A stretch of DNA of 10,631 nt from an uncultured Burkholderiales bacterium (GTDB lineage Bacteria > Pseudomonadota > Gammaproteobacteria > Burkholderiales > Burkholderiaceae_D): assembly GCA_937872165.1 (NCBI GenBank), contig CALMOR010000136.1:1-10631 (forward strand), read 5' to 3'. The translations under genes were made by a program, and so were the position numbers. Below are positions 1-6,081 of the stretch, one piece after another (within the stretch, counting starts at the first letter, position 1; every line of letters begins with the position of its first letter). The notes under the pieces are model-generated. The model saw only the letters and a list, made by a program, of their open reading frames with translations. It had not been told where the DNA came from and did not search any database.

Positions 1-1
1 C

Positions 2-844
2 GTGCACCTGCAGGTCGGCGGCGATCCGAGCCATTGGGCGAGCGACGTGCCGCGCGACGCGCGACGCCTGATCGACCGCTGGTGGCCGGGGCCGCTGACG
101 CTGATTCTGCCGCGACGACCCGGCGTCGGCGACGCCGCCGCCGGAGGACAGGACTCGATCGGTCTGCGCTGCCCGGCGCATCCGATCGCGCAGCGACTGT
201 TGACGGCCTACGCGTTGTGCAGAGAGGCCCGCGACCGGCACGCGCCGATCGGCATCGCCGCGCCTTCCGCGAACCGCTTCGGCCGCGTCAGCCCGACCGC
301 GGCACGCCACGTGCACGACGAGTTCGACGGACGCGGAATCGACCTGATGGTCGTCGACGGCGGCGCCTGCCCGGTCGGCATCGAGTCGACCATCGTCGAC
401 TGCACGCGTCTGGCGACGATCGGAGCGGTGTTGCTGCGGCCCGGCGCGATCACGGCCGCGATGATCGCCGAGACGATCGGCCGCGAGCCGCGCGCGGCGG
501 ACCGCGAAGCGCCACGCGCCTCGGGGACGCTGGCGTCGCACTACGCGCCGACGACGCCGGTGGTGCTCGTCGATGCGGAGCGATTGCACGAGGCGGGGGA
601 CGACGTCGTCGTGTGGACGTGGTCGGCGGAGAATCCGGCGTCGGGCCGGCATCGCGCGCCGCGCGACGCGGCGGCCTATGCGCGGACGTTGTATGCGACG
701 TTGCGGATGCTGGACAGGGCCGGAGCGAAGGCGATCTGGATCGAACGACCGCCGCAGACCGCGGAGTGGGCCGGCGTGAACGATCGGCTGCGGCGAGCGG
801 CGAGTGGCGAGAGTCCGGACTCTGCGAGGTCGCGAGCTCCGTGA
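2..844 (+). CDS. Threonylcarbamoyl-AMP synthase, Sua5 type (5' end outside window)
   Basis: This is the C-terminal 280 codons of a Sua5/YrdC-family L-threonylcarbamoyladenylate synthase. The enzyme uses threonine, bicarbonate and ATP in the cytoplasm to make the intermediate for the t6A modification of ANN-decoding tRNAs. In fragment numbering the YrdC signatures are WPGPLTLIL at 28-36, APSANRFGRVSPT at 87-99, GIESTIVD at 126-133 and LLRPGAI at 144-150. A linker ending HYAP (180-183) leads into about 90 residues of extra C-terminal domain, which marks the long Sua5 form rather than short YrdC/TsaC. The reading frame is open to the window edge. The GTG at 2-4 is almost certainly an internal valine, because the family's first 50-60 residues, with the KGRP-type nucleotide-binding motif, are absent. 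The gene ends convergent with arginase, 85 bp away. The Sua5 assignment is confident from the domain order. Confidence 0.9.
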   Translation: MHLQVGGDPSHWASDVPRDARRLIDRWWPGPLTLILPRRPGVGDAAAGGQDSIGLRCPAHPIAQRLLTAYALCREARDRHAPIGIAAPSANRFGRVSPTAARHVHDEFDGRGIDLMVVDGGACPVGIESTIVDCTRLATIGAVLLRPGAITAAMIAETIGREPRAADREAPRASGTLASHYAPTTPVVLVDAERLHEAGDDVVVWTWSAENPASGRHRAPRDAAAYARTLYATLRMLDRAGAKAIWIERPPQTAEWAGVNDRLRRAASGESPDSARSRAP

Positions 845-890
845 TCGGCCCCGGAAGAATCGGTCCCTTCGCGGCTTCGGGGCAGCCCGT

Positions 891-926
891 GCGCTCGTCG
901 TGCCGCGTCGAGGAACGACGAAGCGC
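891..926. terminator. Inverted repeat between convergent sua5 and arginase genes
   Basis: The 85-bp gap between the two convergent stop codons holds an imperfect hairpin. GCGCTCGTCG (891-900) faces CGACGAAGCGC (916-926) with one bulged base and a 15-nt loop. Position and symmetry suit a bidirectional transcription end point. There is no U-run on either side, so a canonical intrinsic terminator is not supported, and chance pairing in GC-rich DNA remains possible. Confidence 0.25.
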
Positions 927-929
927 GAC

Positions 930-1856
930 CTAACGCTTCGGCCGCACCAGCGTGCTCTTCCCGAACAGGCTCTCGATCAGGTCGACCGCGACGATCGCGG
1001 TCTGGTTGCGGACGTCGAGCGCGGGATTGAGCTCCATCACGTCGAGGGACCCAAGACGACCGCAGTCGGCGATCATCTCCATGCACAGCTGCGCCTCGCG
1101 GTAGGTGGGACCGCCCTGCATCGCGGTGGCGACGCCCGGCGCGACCAGCGCGTCGAGGAAATCGACGTCGAAGCTGACGTGCAGGTGGGTGTCGTCGTCG
1201 ATCCCCTTCAACACCTGTTCCATCGTGTGGCGCATCCCCATCTCGTCGATGTAGCGCATGTCGAACACGTCGAGGCCGGTCTCGTGGATCAGGCGCTTCT
1301 CGCCCGCATCGACGCTGCGGATGCCGATCTGCGAAACCCAGGTCGGCTCGATCGCCGGGACGACTCCGCCGATTCCGCACAGCGCATCGGGCCCGAAGCC
1401 GCACAGGCAGGCGACCGGCATGCCGTGCAGGTTGCCGCTCGGCGTCAGGCGGCTGGTGTTGAAGTCGGCGTGTGCGTCGAGCCACAGGACGCGCAGCGTC
1501 CGGCCTCGTTCGCGGCAGTGTCGGGCGGCCGCCGAGATCGAGCCGATCGCGAGGCTGTGATCGCCGCCCATCAGGATCGGCAGCCGATCGATCCGGAGTT
1601 CGTCGTGGACCGCCGCATGGACGGCCGTGGTCCAGGCCACGACTTCGGCCAGGTGACGATGGCCGTCGACCGCGGGCCGGGCCGGGTTCGGCGGCCCGTT
1701 GAGGTTGCCGCGATCGACGACGTCCAGCCCGTGACCGCGCAACACCGCGTCGAGGTTCGCGACCCGCAGCGCTTCCGGGCCCATGCTCGATCCACGCGAA
1801 CCCGCCCCGACGTCCGTCGGGGCGCCGATCAGCGTGACTGCGGCAGGTGTGTGCAT
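930..1856 (-). CDS. rocF: Arginase
   Basis: Arginase is a cytoplasmic binuclear manganese hydrolase that splits L-arginine into ornithine and urea. The protein is 308 aa, close to the usual 300. All metal-binding signatures are present: GGDHS at 97-101 (His100), DAHAD at 127-131 (Asp127, His129, Asp131) and SFDVD at 228-232 (Asp230, Asp232). The active-site glutamate sits in MELNP (Glu275), and SGNLHGMP (140-147) is the substrate-loop segment. I chose the ATG at 1854-1856, starting MHTPAAVTLIGAPTDVGAG. It has a good Shine-Dalgarno (GAAGGAAGG) just upstream, and the family alignment begins there. An upstream in-frame ATG at 1991 would add 45 arginine-rich residues unlike any arginase N-terminus. 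Thirty-two bases upstream, on the same strand, lies the end of a broken ornithine cyclodeaminase gene, which suggests a former two-gene arginine-to-proline operon. Agmatinase and formiminoglutamase are relatives, but the overall sequence reads as true arginase. Confidence 0.95.
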   Translation of the reverse strand: MHTPAAVTLIGAPTDVGAGSRGSSMGPEALRVANLDAVLRGHGLDVVDRGNLNGPPNPARPAVDGHRHLAEVVAWTTAVHAAVHDELRIDRLPILMGGDHSLAIGSISAAARHCRERGRTLRVLWLDAHADFNTSRLTPSGNLHGMPVACLCGFGPDALCGIGGVVPAIEPTWVSQIGIRSVDAGEKRLIHETGLDVFDMRYIDEMGMRHTMEQVLKGIDDDTHLHVSFDVDFLDALVAPGVATAMQGGPTYREAQLCMEMIADCGRLGSLDVMELNPALDVRNQTAIVAVDLIESLFGKSTLVRPKR

Positions 1857-1884
1857 GACCTTCCTTCGTTGGTGGGGGCGACGT

Positions 1885-1909
1885 GCCTTCAGGCGGCGCG
1901 CCTGAAGGC
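1885..1909. promoter_or_regulatory. Perfect hairpin in the arginase leader / end of ocd remnant
   Basis: A perfect 10-bp inverted repeat, GCCTTCAGGC (1885-1894) and GCCTGAAGGC (1900-1909), is separated by five bases. On the minus strand it overlaps the stop codon of the ornithine cyclodeaminase remnant (1889-1891) and lies just upstream of the arginase Shine-Dalgarno. It could be an intercistronic mRNA stabilising or attenuating hairpin, or an operator for a dimeric regulator. No U-run follows, so it is not an obvious rho-independent terminator. The structure is directly visible; its function is unknown. Confidence 0.4.
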
Positions 1910-2279
1910 GGACGATCGCATGTCGAGCGCACCGCCGGACAGATTCTTCGGGTCGCCGCGGTGCGGGATCAGGTCGATCTTCCGTCCCCACGCGGGCCGG
2001 GCCTGGATCAGGGCATGCAGATGGCGAAGCGCCGCGTAGTCCTCGAGCGCGAAGCCGACCGAGTCGAAGATCGTCACTTCGCCAGCCGACGTTCGACCCG
2101 GCACGATGCCGCGGACGACCTGATCGAACCCGACGACGCGCGTCGTCGCGTTCGATCTGCCGGACTTCTCCTTCGACACGGGACTGCGGTTCGTACTCGA
2201 CGACGATGCGGGCGTCGGGCCGTCACAGGATGCGGACGTCGAGCTCGGCCTCGCCCGGACAGTCGCCGCCCACCGCGTG
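1889..2279 (-). pseudogene. ocd: Ornithine cyclodeaminase, C-terminal remnant (stop plus frameshift)
   Basis: Ornithine cyclodeaminase (mu-crystallin family, NAD-dependent) converts ornithine to proline and ammonia, the step after arginase. Reading the minus strand from about 2276, the signature AVGGDCPGEAELDVRIL is followed by an in-frame TGA (2223-2225). The same frame then gives RPDARIVVEYEPQSRVEGEV, the conserved VEYEPQTRIEGEIQQ region. Between about 2148 and 2130 the frame shifts by one base. The second frame continues with VVGFDQVVRGIVPGRTS, VTIFDSVGFALEDYAALR and KIDLIPHRGDPKNL to a TGA at 1889-1891, all characteristic of the family's C-terminus. Only about 130 of the usual 330-350 residues remain. 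The N-terminal half, including the substrate site and most of the Rossmann fold, is gone and replaced by IS481-derived sequence. The gene cannot make a functional enzyme. A GTG at 2177-2179 could start a 96-residue tail, but it is probably not meaningful. Confidence 0.85.
2122..2157. repeat. 36-bp near-perfect palindrome at the ocd frameshift
   Basis: An 18-bp perfect palindrome, CGACGACGCGCGTCGTCG (2131-2148), is flanked by GATCGAAC (2122-2129) and its complement GTTCGATC (2150-2157). The only mismatched pair is C2130/C2149. The symmetry centre lies between 2139 and 2140. It falls where the ornithine cyclodeaminase reading frame changes, so it may be a mutation hotspot by hairpin slippage, or a site where sequencing or assembly failed. 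Confidence 0.6.
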
Positions 2280-2480
2280 CGCGGTCGCTGCCGTCACGCC
2301 GGCTCGCAGTGCGCTTGCGACACGCTGTTCGACTGCCCGCTGATCTCATGAACCATCTCGGGTCGACGCAGGTACGTCAGTCGGGCATTCTTATGCGCAT
2401 CCGTTCGGCTGGGCTCCTTGAAAGTCCTGTGGGTTTGGCGATTCACAGTCTCTCAAATCCAGTCCGAATGGACACTCACA
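2280..2480 (-). mobile_element. IS481-family remnant with transposase N-terminal fragment
   Basis: The minus strand from 2395 reads HKNARLTYLRRPEMVHEI, then SGQSNSVSQA. This matches the N-terminus of IS481-family transposases (HKNARLT..RR.EMV, start of the helix-turn-helix). That frame stops at 2294-2296. After a one-base shift near 2315, SALRAGVTAATA continues the HTH-like pattern up to the junction with ornithine cyclodeaminase. The expected ATG before HKN is lost; the nearest ATG (2398-2400) is out of frame. The DDE catalytic domain is absent. On the minus strand a segment beginning TGTGAGTGTCC at 2480 resembles the TGT-starting ends of IS481 elements and may be the surviving terminus. Base composition supports foreign origin: 65 of 120 bases at 2341-2460 are G or C (54%), against 44 of 60 (73%) at 2281-2340. 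Family assignment is fairly confident; exact ends are not. Confidence 0.65.
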
Positions 2481-2514
2481 ACGTCTTGGGCCTTCACAGC
2501 TAGGCGCCGATGCC

Positions 2515-3813
2515 ATGCTCGACCTGAACGAAATCCTCGACACGCCCCTGCCCGCGACGCTGAAGGGCCTGGCCGCGTCGGCCGTCGGGAAACCGTTGCG
2601 GCGACTGGGATCGCTCGGTCTGTCGATCCTCGCCGACGACGTCCCGTTTCCGGTCGCGTTGCTGAAGGAGTCGGCTCTCGCGCACAACACGACGTGGATG
2701 GCGCGCTTCGCGGAACGGGCGGGGGTCAGTCTCTGCCCGCACGGCAAGACGACGATGGCGCCGCAGTTGTTCGATCGTCAGCTCGCCGCGGGCGCGTGGG
2801 GCATGACCGCGGCGACCGCGAGCCACGTGCGGACCTACCGACGGTTCGGCGTGTCGCGCATCATCCTCGCGAACCAGCTCGTCGGACGATCGAACATCGA
2901 GCTCGTGCTCGACGAGCTCGAGGCCGACGGCTCGCTGGAGCTCTACTTGCTGGTCGACTCGCTGGCCTGCCTGCGACTCCTCGAGGAAGCCGTGTCGACG
3001 CGCACCGTCTCGAGACCGTTGCGGCTCCTCCTCGAAGTCGGCGCGATCGGCGGCCGGACGGGGGTCCGGTCGACCGAGGAGGGCGTCGCGCTCGGACGCG
3101 CCGTGCGCAACGCCTCGCCGTCGCTCGAGCTCCGCGGCATCGAAGCCTTCGAAGGGACCTCGATGTCGGACGGGGCCGACGTCGAGACGGCGGTCCATCG
3201 TCTGTTGGGACGCGTGGTCGATCTCTGTCGCACGGGCATCGAGGAGCGCTGGTTCGCGCGCGGCGAGATCGTCGTGACCGGTGGCGGCTCGGCCTTCTTC
3301 GATCTCGCGGCGCGCGAGTTGACCGGCCTCGGCGAGCGCGACGTGCGCACCGTGCTCAGAAGCGGCTGCTACGTCTCGCACGACGCGTTGCACTACGAGC
3401 CCATGCAGCCGCGCATCCGCGAACGGTCCGCAGCGCTCTTCGGCAGCGGGCCCGGCCTCGTGAACGCGCTCGAGGTCTGGTCGGTCGTGCAGTCGGTCCC
3501 GGAGCCGGGCCGTGCGATCGTCGCGCTCGGCAAGCGCGACATCTCGTACGACCTCGAAGTCCCGAAGCCCCTGTGGTGGTACCGGCCGGGCCTGCACGAT
3601 CGCCCTGAACCGGTTCCCGAAGCCATCCGTGTCTCGGCACTGAACGATCAGCATGCCTATCTCGACGGACCGTCGCTGCGCGACCTCTGGCAGGTCGGAG
3701 ACCTGGTCGGGTTCGGCGTCGGGCATCCGTGCACGACGTTCGACAAGTGGCCGCTGCTGTACGTCGTCGACGACGGGTATCGCGTCGTCGACGGCATCAG
3801 GACCTACTTCTGA
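2515..3813 (+). CDS. D-serine dehydratase-like / D-threonine aldolase-family PLP enzyme
   Basis: This 432-residue protein belongs to the fold-type III PLP enzymes, with an alanine racemase-type barrel plus a C-terminal D-serine dehydratase-like domain. Members deaminate D-serine or other D-amino acids to keto acids plus ammonia, or cleave D-threonine. It is probably cytoplasmic, with no signal peptide. The Schiff-base lysine should be Lys78 in LCPHGKTTM. Barrel motifs include GAWGMTAATASHVRTYRRFGV (split as GAWGMTAATA, then SHVRTYRRFGV), GGRTGVRS and VVTGGGSAFFD. The C-terminal domain carries LNDQHAYLD (His380) and VGHPCTTFDKW (His404, Cys406), which match the metal-binding residues of this family. 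The ATG at 2515 gives the expected length, but no strong Shine-Dalgarno precedes it. It starts about 34 bp beyond the apparent IS481 end, so its original promoter may have been replaced. Its 3' end overlaps the convergent cysteine hydrolase pseudogene by 10 bp. Substrate cannot be fixed from sequence alone. Confidence 0.85.
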   Translation: MLDLNEILDTPLPATLKGLAASAVGKPLRRLGSLGLSILADDVPFPVALLKESALAHNTTWMARFAERAGVSLCPHGKTTMAPQLFDRQLAAGAWGMTAATASHVRTYRRFGVSRIILANQLVGRSNIELVLDELEADGSLELYLLVDSLACLRLLEEAVSTRTVSRPLRLLLEVGAIGGRTGVRSTEEGVALGRAVRNASPSLELRGIEAFEGTSMSDGADVETAVHRLLGRVVDLCRTGIEERWFARGEIVVTGGGSAFFDLAARELTGLGERDVRTVLRSGCYVSHDALHYEPMQPRIRERSAALFGSGPGLVNALEVWSVVQSVPEPGRAIVALGKRDISYDLEVPKPLWWYRPGLHDRPEPVPEAIRVSALNDQHAYLDGPSLRDLWQVGDLVGFGVGHPCTTFDKWPLLYVVDDGYRVVDGIRTYF

Positions 3814-4215
3814 ATCGTCGGCGGCGAGAGGCTCTCGACCGTCGATCCGGCGAGCGCCCGTCCCAGCCGCGTCGAGTCGCTGACCCGGCCGAAGTCGTGG
3901 TTCTTGCTGTGGACGAGCCGCACGGACGCCTCGTGGTCCGCGGGATCGTAGGCGGCCGCACAGTCCTGCAGGAGCACGCACGCGTAGCCGAGCTCGACCG
4001 CGCCGCGAAGCGTCGACGACACGCAGCATTGGGGTCACGCCCGTCTGCAACAAGGTGTCGATCCCGCGCGTGCGCAGGATCGTGTCGAGCGTGGTCTGGT
4101 GGAAGGCGTTGAAGCCCGCCTTGTCGACGACCGGCTCGCCGTCGCGCGGCACCATCGCCCGGACGATCCCGGTGCCCGGCTCGCCCCTGACGAGGAAACG
4201 TCCCGGCGGACCCCG
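3804..4215 (-). pseudogene. Cysteine hydrolase (isochorismatase-like), truncated and frameshifted
   Basis: This is a remnant of an isochorismatase-fold cysteine hydrolase (amidase, N-carbamoyl-amino-acid hydrolase or isochorismatase type). From about 4215 the minus strand reads GRFLVRGEPGTGIV, then GEPVVDKAGFNAFHQTTLD (catalytic Lys in VVDK) and GIDTLLQTGVTPML. The frame then breaks near 4021-4027. Restoring two bases (CTGCGTG from CTGTGCGTG) would give TGVTPMLCVSSTLRGAVELGY, placing the catalytic cysteine right at the lesion. The second frame continues with CVLLQDCAAAYDPADHEASV and HSKNHDFGRVSDS to a TAG at 3804-3806. The N-terminal third, with the catalytic aspartate, is missing and replaced by a LuxR-like fragment. 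Both nucleophile and Asp are therefore lost. The stop overlaps the 3' end of the D-amino-acid enzyme gene. The exact substrate of the ancestor is unknown. Confidence 0.75.
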
Positions 4216-4221
4216 GCAACT

Positions 4222-4487
4222 ACTCGGCCGGCTCAGCGGACTTCGAGACCTACGGGGGCGACGCTCGCAAGCCGCAGGAGTCCGCGTTCCTGCCGTCCGG
4301 TCTCCGCGAATGTAGAACGGATCGAGCAGGTACAGGCCGTTCGTGTAGGGCAGCATCTGCGCCCGCAGGTACTCGAGGTCGAGCGACGAGAAGACGAGAT
4401 CGGCGGCGTATCCGTGTCCGTGCCGAGGCCGAGGCGCCCGGCATCAGCTCGCGCGAACGCTTCGGTGATTCGAATCTCTGATGCCAA
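4222..4487 (-). pseudogene. LuxR-family regulator, sensor-domain fragment
   Basis: Two overlapping minus-strand frames together resemble the N-terminal sensor region of a group of LuxR-type regulators. One frame gives GYAADLVFSSLDLEYLRAQM and then LPYTNGLYLLDPFYIR. The other takes over with ETGRQERGLLRLASVAPVG (about 4303-4247). The pairing of a YLLDPFY motif with a following GL.RL..VAP.GF is what I recall from these regulators. A third piece upstream, EIRITEAFARADAG from about 4480, may be the gene's start followed by a short deletion. No C-terminal helix-turn-helix is present, because the fragment runs straight into the cysteine hydrolase remnant. Frameshifts lie near 4305 and probably near 4400. 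The family call is tentative; that this is non-functional coding debris is firmer. Confidence 0.4.
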
Positions 4488-4585
4488 TCGCGCGCAGCAC
4501 CGCTGACGAAAACATCACGCTTCCATCACCCTTCAAGCCGGGTCCGTCGAGTGGACCAACGCACTTCGCGTCGGTCACATCTCGC

Positions 4586-5170
4586 CTAAATCAACCCCTC
4601 GTGCGTCATCGCCTTCCGCACCGCCGGTCGCTCCATCATGCGATCGCGCAAGGCGGCCAGCCTGGCCGGGGCTTCGATGCCGTTCTTCTTCGCCCACAGC
4701 AGCATCACGAACAGGTAGGCGTCGGCCACGCTCATGTCGGCGCCGAACAGGTAGTCGCCCTGCAAGCGCTGATCGAGATAGCCCATGCGCTTCAGGATCA
4801 GCTCGCTCGCCTTTCGCTTCTCGTCGTCGCCCGCGCCCGCGAAGAACGGCTTGAAGCTCTTGTGGATCTCGGTCGAAATGAAGGCGAGCGCCTGCAGCAG
4901 GTGCGTGTGTCCCATCGGTCCGGACGGGCGAAGGGCCGTGTCCTGATGCGCGATCCAGTCGAGGATCGCGACGTTCTCCGTCAGCGTCTCGCCGGAGTCG
5001 AGCGTCAGGGCGGGCACGTATCCCTTCGGGTTGATCGCCAGGTAGTCGGCGCCGCCCTCCGTCCGCTTGGCCTTGAGATCGACCTTCTCGTGCTCGAACG
5101 ACAGCTTCGCCTCGTGCAGCGAGATGTGGTCGGCGAGGCTGCAGGCACCGGGCGAGAAATAGAGCTTCAT
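4586..5170 (-). CDS. gst: Glutathione S-transferase, beta class
   Basis: This is a 194-residue cytoplasmic glutathione transferase of the bacterial beta class, which conjugates or reduces electrophiles using glutathione. The thioredoxin-like N-terminal domain starts MKLYFSPGACSLADHI, with the class-defining Cys10. It continues to NPKGYVPAL, with the cis-proline at Pro53, and ETLTENVAI, where Glu65-Asn66 contact the glutathione gamma-glutamyl group. The all-helical C-terminal domain carries STEIHKSFKPFF with His103, which matches the conserved His106 of the E. coli and Proteus enzymes, and the MSVADAYLFVML helix-capping motif. I chose the ATG at 5168-5170 because AAGGAGA precedes it at good spacing and the family N-terminus begins there. 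The longer reading from 5263 adds 31 unrelated residues. The gene is divergent from the LysE-like gene across 338 bp. Downstream, on the same strand, are only pseudogene fragments. Confidence 0.95.
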   Translation of the reverse strand: MKLYFSPGACSLADHISLHEAKLSFEHEKVDLKAKRTEGGADYLAINPKGYVPALTLDSGETLTENVAILDWIAHQDTALRPSGPMGHTHLLQALAFISTEIHKSFKPFFAGAGDDEKRKASELILKRMGYLDQRLQGDYLFGADMSVADAYLFVMLLWAKKNGIEAPARLAALRDRMMERPAVRKAMTHEGLI

Positions 5171-5508
5171 CGGGAAATTCTCCTTGTTGGTTATGGGTCG
5201 GCAGGCGGCGCATCGCCGTTGCCATCGGGGTGACGCGAGGCGTTCGACTGCCGACGTCTTCATGCGGGTCGTCGCTCGGGCTTCCGTACCGCGACCGTCG
5301 GCCCGAAGCCGGCGATTATGCGACGGCCCGCGTGCCGCCGGCTTGCGCTAAGCCAGGACGGTCCTCGACCCGTTCCGCGGCGGCTCGCAACCGCCGGATG
5401 CTGGCCGGAGCCGCGGACGCCGCTGCATGTCGGAACCCCAGGCCGATCGTCTTGACAGCATGCGCAGGCCGGTGATCACTATCGCCTTCCGCATCCCGCC
5501 CCGACACC
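5171..5508. other. Divergent intergenic region between gst and lysE-like gene
   Basis: These 338 bp contain no convincing gene on either strand; short open frames here are arginine/alanine-rich noise. The left end carries the gst ribosome-binding site. The right end holds a consensus -35 hexamer for the LysE-like gene. Nothing else in it is recognisable by eye. Confidence 0.6.
5452..5482 (+). promoter_or_regulatory. Candidate sigma-70 promoter for the LysE-like gene
   Basis: A perfect -35 hexamer TTGACA lies at 5452-5457. The best -10 in range is CACTAT at 5477-5482, which is weak (three of six matches) and has a long 19-bp spacer. Transcription would begin near 5489, leaving about 20 nt of leader before the ATG at 5509, consistent with that gene lacking an obvious Shine-Dalgarno. 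The -35 match is striking in such GC-rich DNA, but the -10 is poor. Confidence 0.35.
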
Positions 5509-6081
5509 ATGACCCTTCACGGCTGGCTCGCCTTCGTCGCCGCGAGCATCGTCCTGCTGCTCGTCCCCGGCCCGGCCATCCTGCTCGCGATCGGCGACTC
5601 GCTCGCGCATCGCGGACGTTCGTCGTGGAGCACGGTCGCAGCCGGCGACACGACCGCGATGGCGACCTCGCTCGCGGGTGCCGGCGCGCTGCCGGCCGCT
5701 TCGGCGACCGCGTTCACGATCCTCGAGATCGTGGGGGGCGCCTATCTGATCCCTCTCGGCATCCGCTCGATCGCCGGGGCGCGTCGCGCCGGCGCGGTCG
5801 GCGTGCCGATGCGACCGCGGACCGCGAAGCGCCGCTTCGCTTCGGCGTGGCGGGTCACCGCGCTCGATCCGAAGAGCATCGTGTTCTTCGTCGCCTTCGT
5901 GCCGCCCTTCATCGGCACCGATGCGTCCTTCGTCGAGCAGAGCGCGGTGCTGTTGCCGACCTTCGCGGTCCTGGCCTCGATCGACGCCGGCGTCCATGCG
6001 CTGCCGGCGCGCGCGGCCGCGGCCCGCCCGACCGGCGCGGGGGTCAGCGGCGTTTCGGCCATGACGGCGGCGCGCTGCTGA
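5509..6081 (+). CDS. LysE/RhtB-family amino-acid exporter, C-terminus frameshifted
   Basis: This is an inner-membrane exporter of the LysE/RhtB superfamily, which expels amino acids such as lysine, threonine or homoserine. The N-terminal half is typical: a first membrane helix at about 6-28 with the conserved PGPA (20-23), further hydrophobic stretches at about 41-62, 68-90, 120-135 and 147-162, GGAYLIPLGIRSI at 76-88, and DPKSIVFFVAFVPPF at 120-134. After Val179 the frame becomes unlike the family and stops at 6079-6081. A one-base shift at about 6039-6046, beside a run of five Gs, gives QRRFGHDGGALLIGAG and then TLTIGMSRH, ending at TGA 6120-6122. This is the normal last helix and would restore a protein of 204 aa, the family's usual length. 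The shift may be a real mutation or a homopolymer error. The YciI gene follows 36 bp after the restored stop. The exported substrate cannot be named. Confidence 0.8.
   Translation: MTLHGWLAFVAASIVLLLVPGPAILLAIGDSLAHRGRSSWSTVAAGDTTAMATSLAGAGALPAASATAFTILEIVGGAYLIPLGIRSIAGARRAGAVGVPMRPRTAKRRFASAWRVTALDPKSIVFFVAFVPPFIGTDASFVEQSAVLLPTFAVLASIDAGVHALPARAAAARPTGAGVSGVSAMTAARC

Noticed and set aside
1889..2179. A 96-codon frame as a standalone small gene
   Set aside because: Its content is the C-terminal end of ornithine cyclodeaminase; the matching upstream family sequence continues in another frame, so it is part of a pseudogene.
2500..4356. Minus-strand open frame of 618 codons running through the D-amino-acid enzyme gene
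   Set aside because: It is open only because of GC bias. Its first part borrows real pseudogene segments (LuxR-like, cysteine hydrolase) and the rest is antisense of the enzyme gene.
4455..4485. ATTCGAAT-type motif resembling a tRNA T-loop, which might mark an attachment site
   Set aside because: Flanking bases do not form a T-stem and no acceptor, anticodon or D arm can be found.
4440..4485. Inverted repeat GGCATCAG / CTGATGCC with a 30-nt loop, and GGTCC/GGACC at 4541-4557
   Set aside because: Short stems with no U-run and no consistent relation to a gene end; likely chance in GC-rich DNA.
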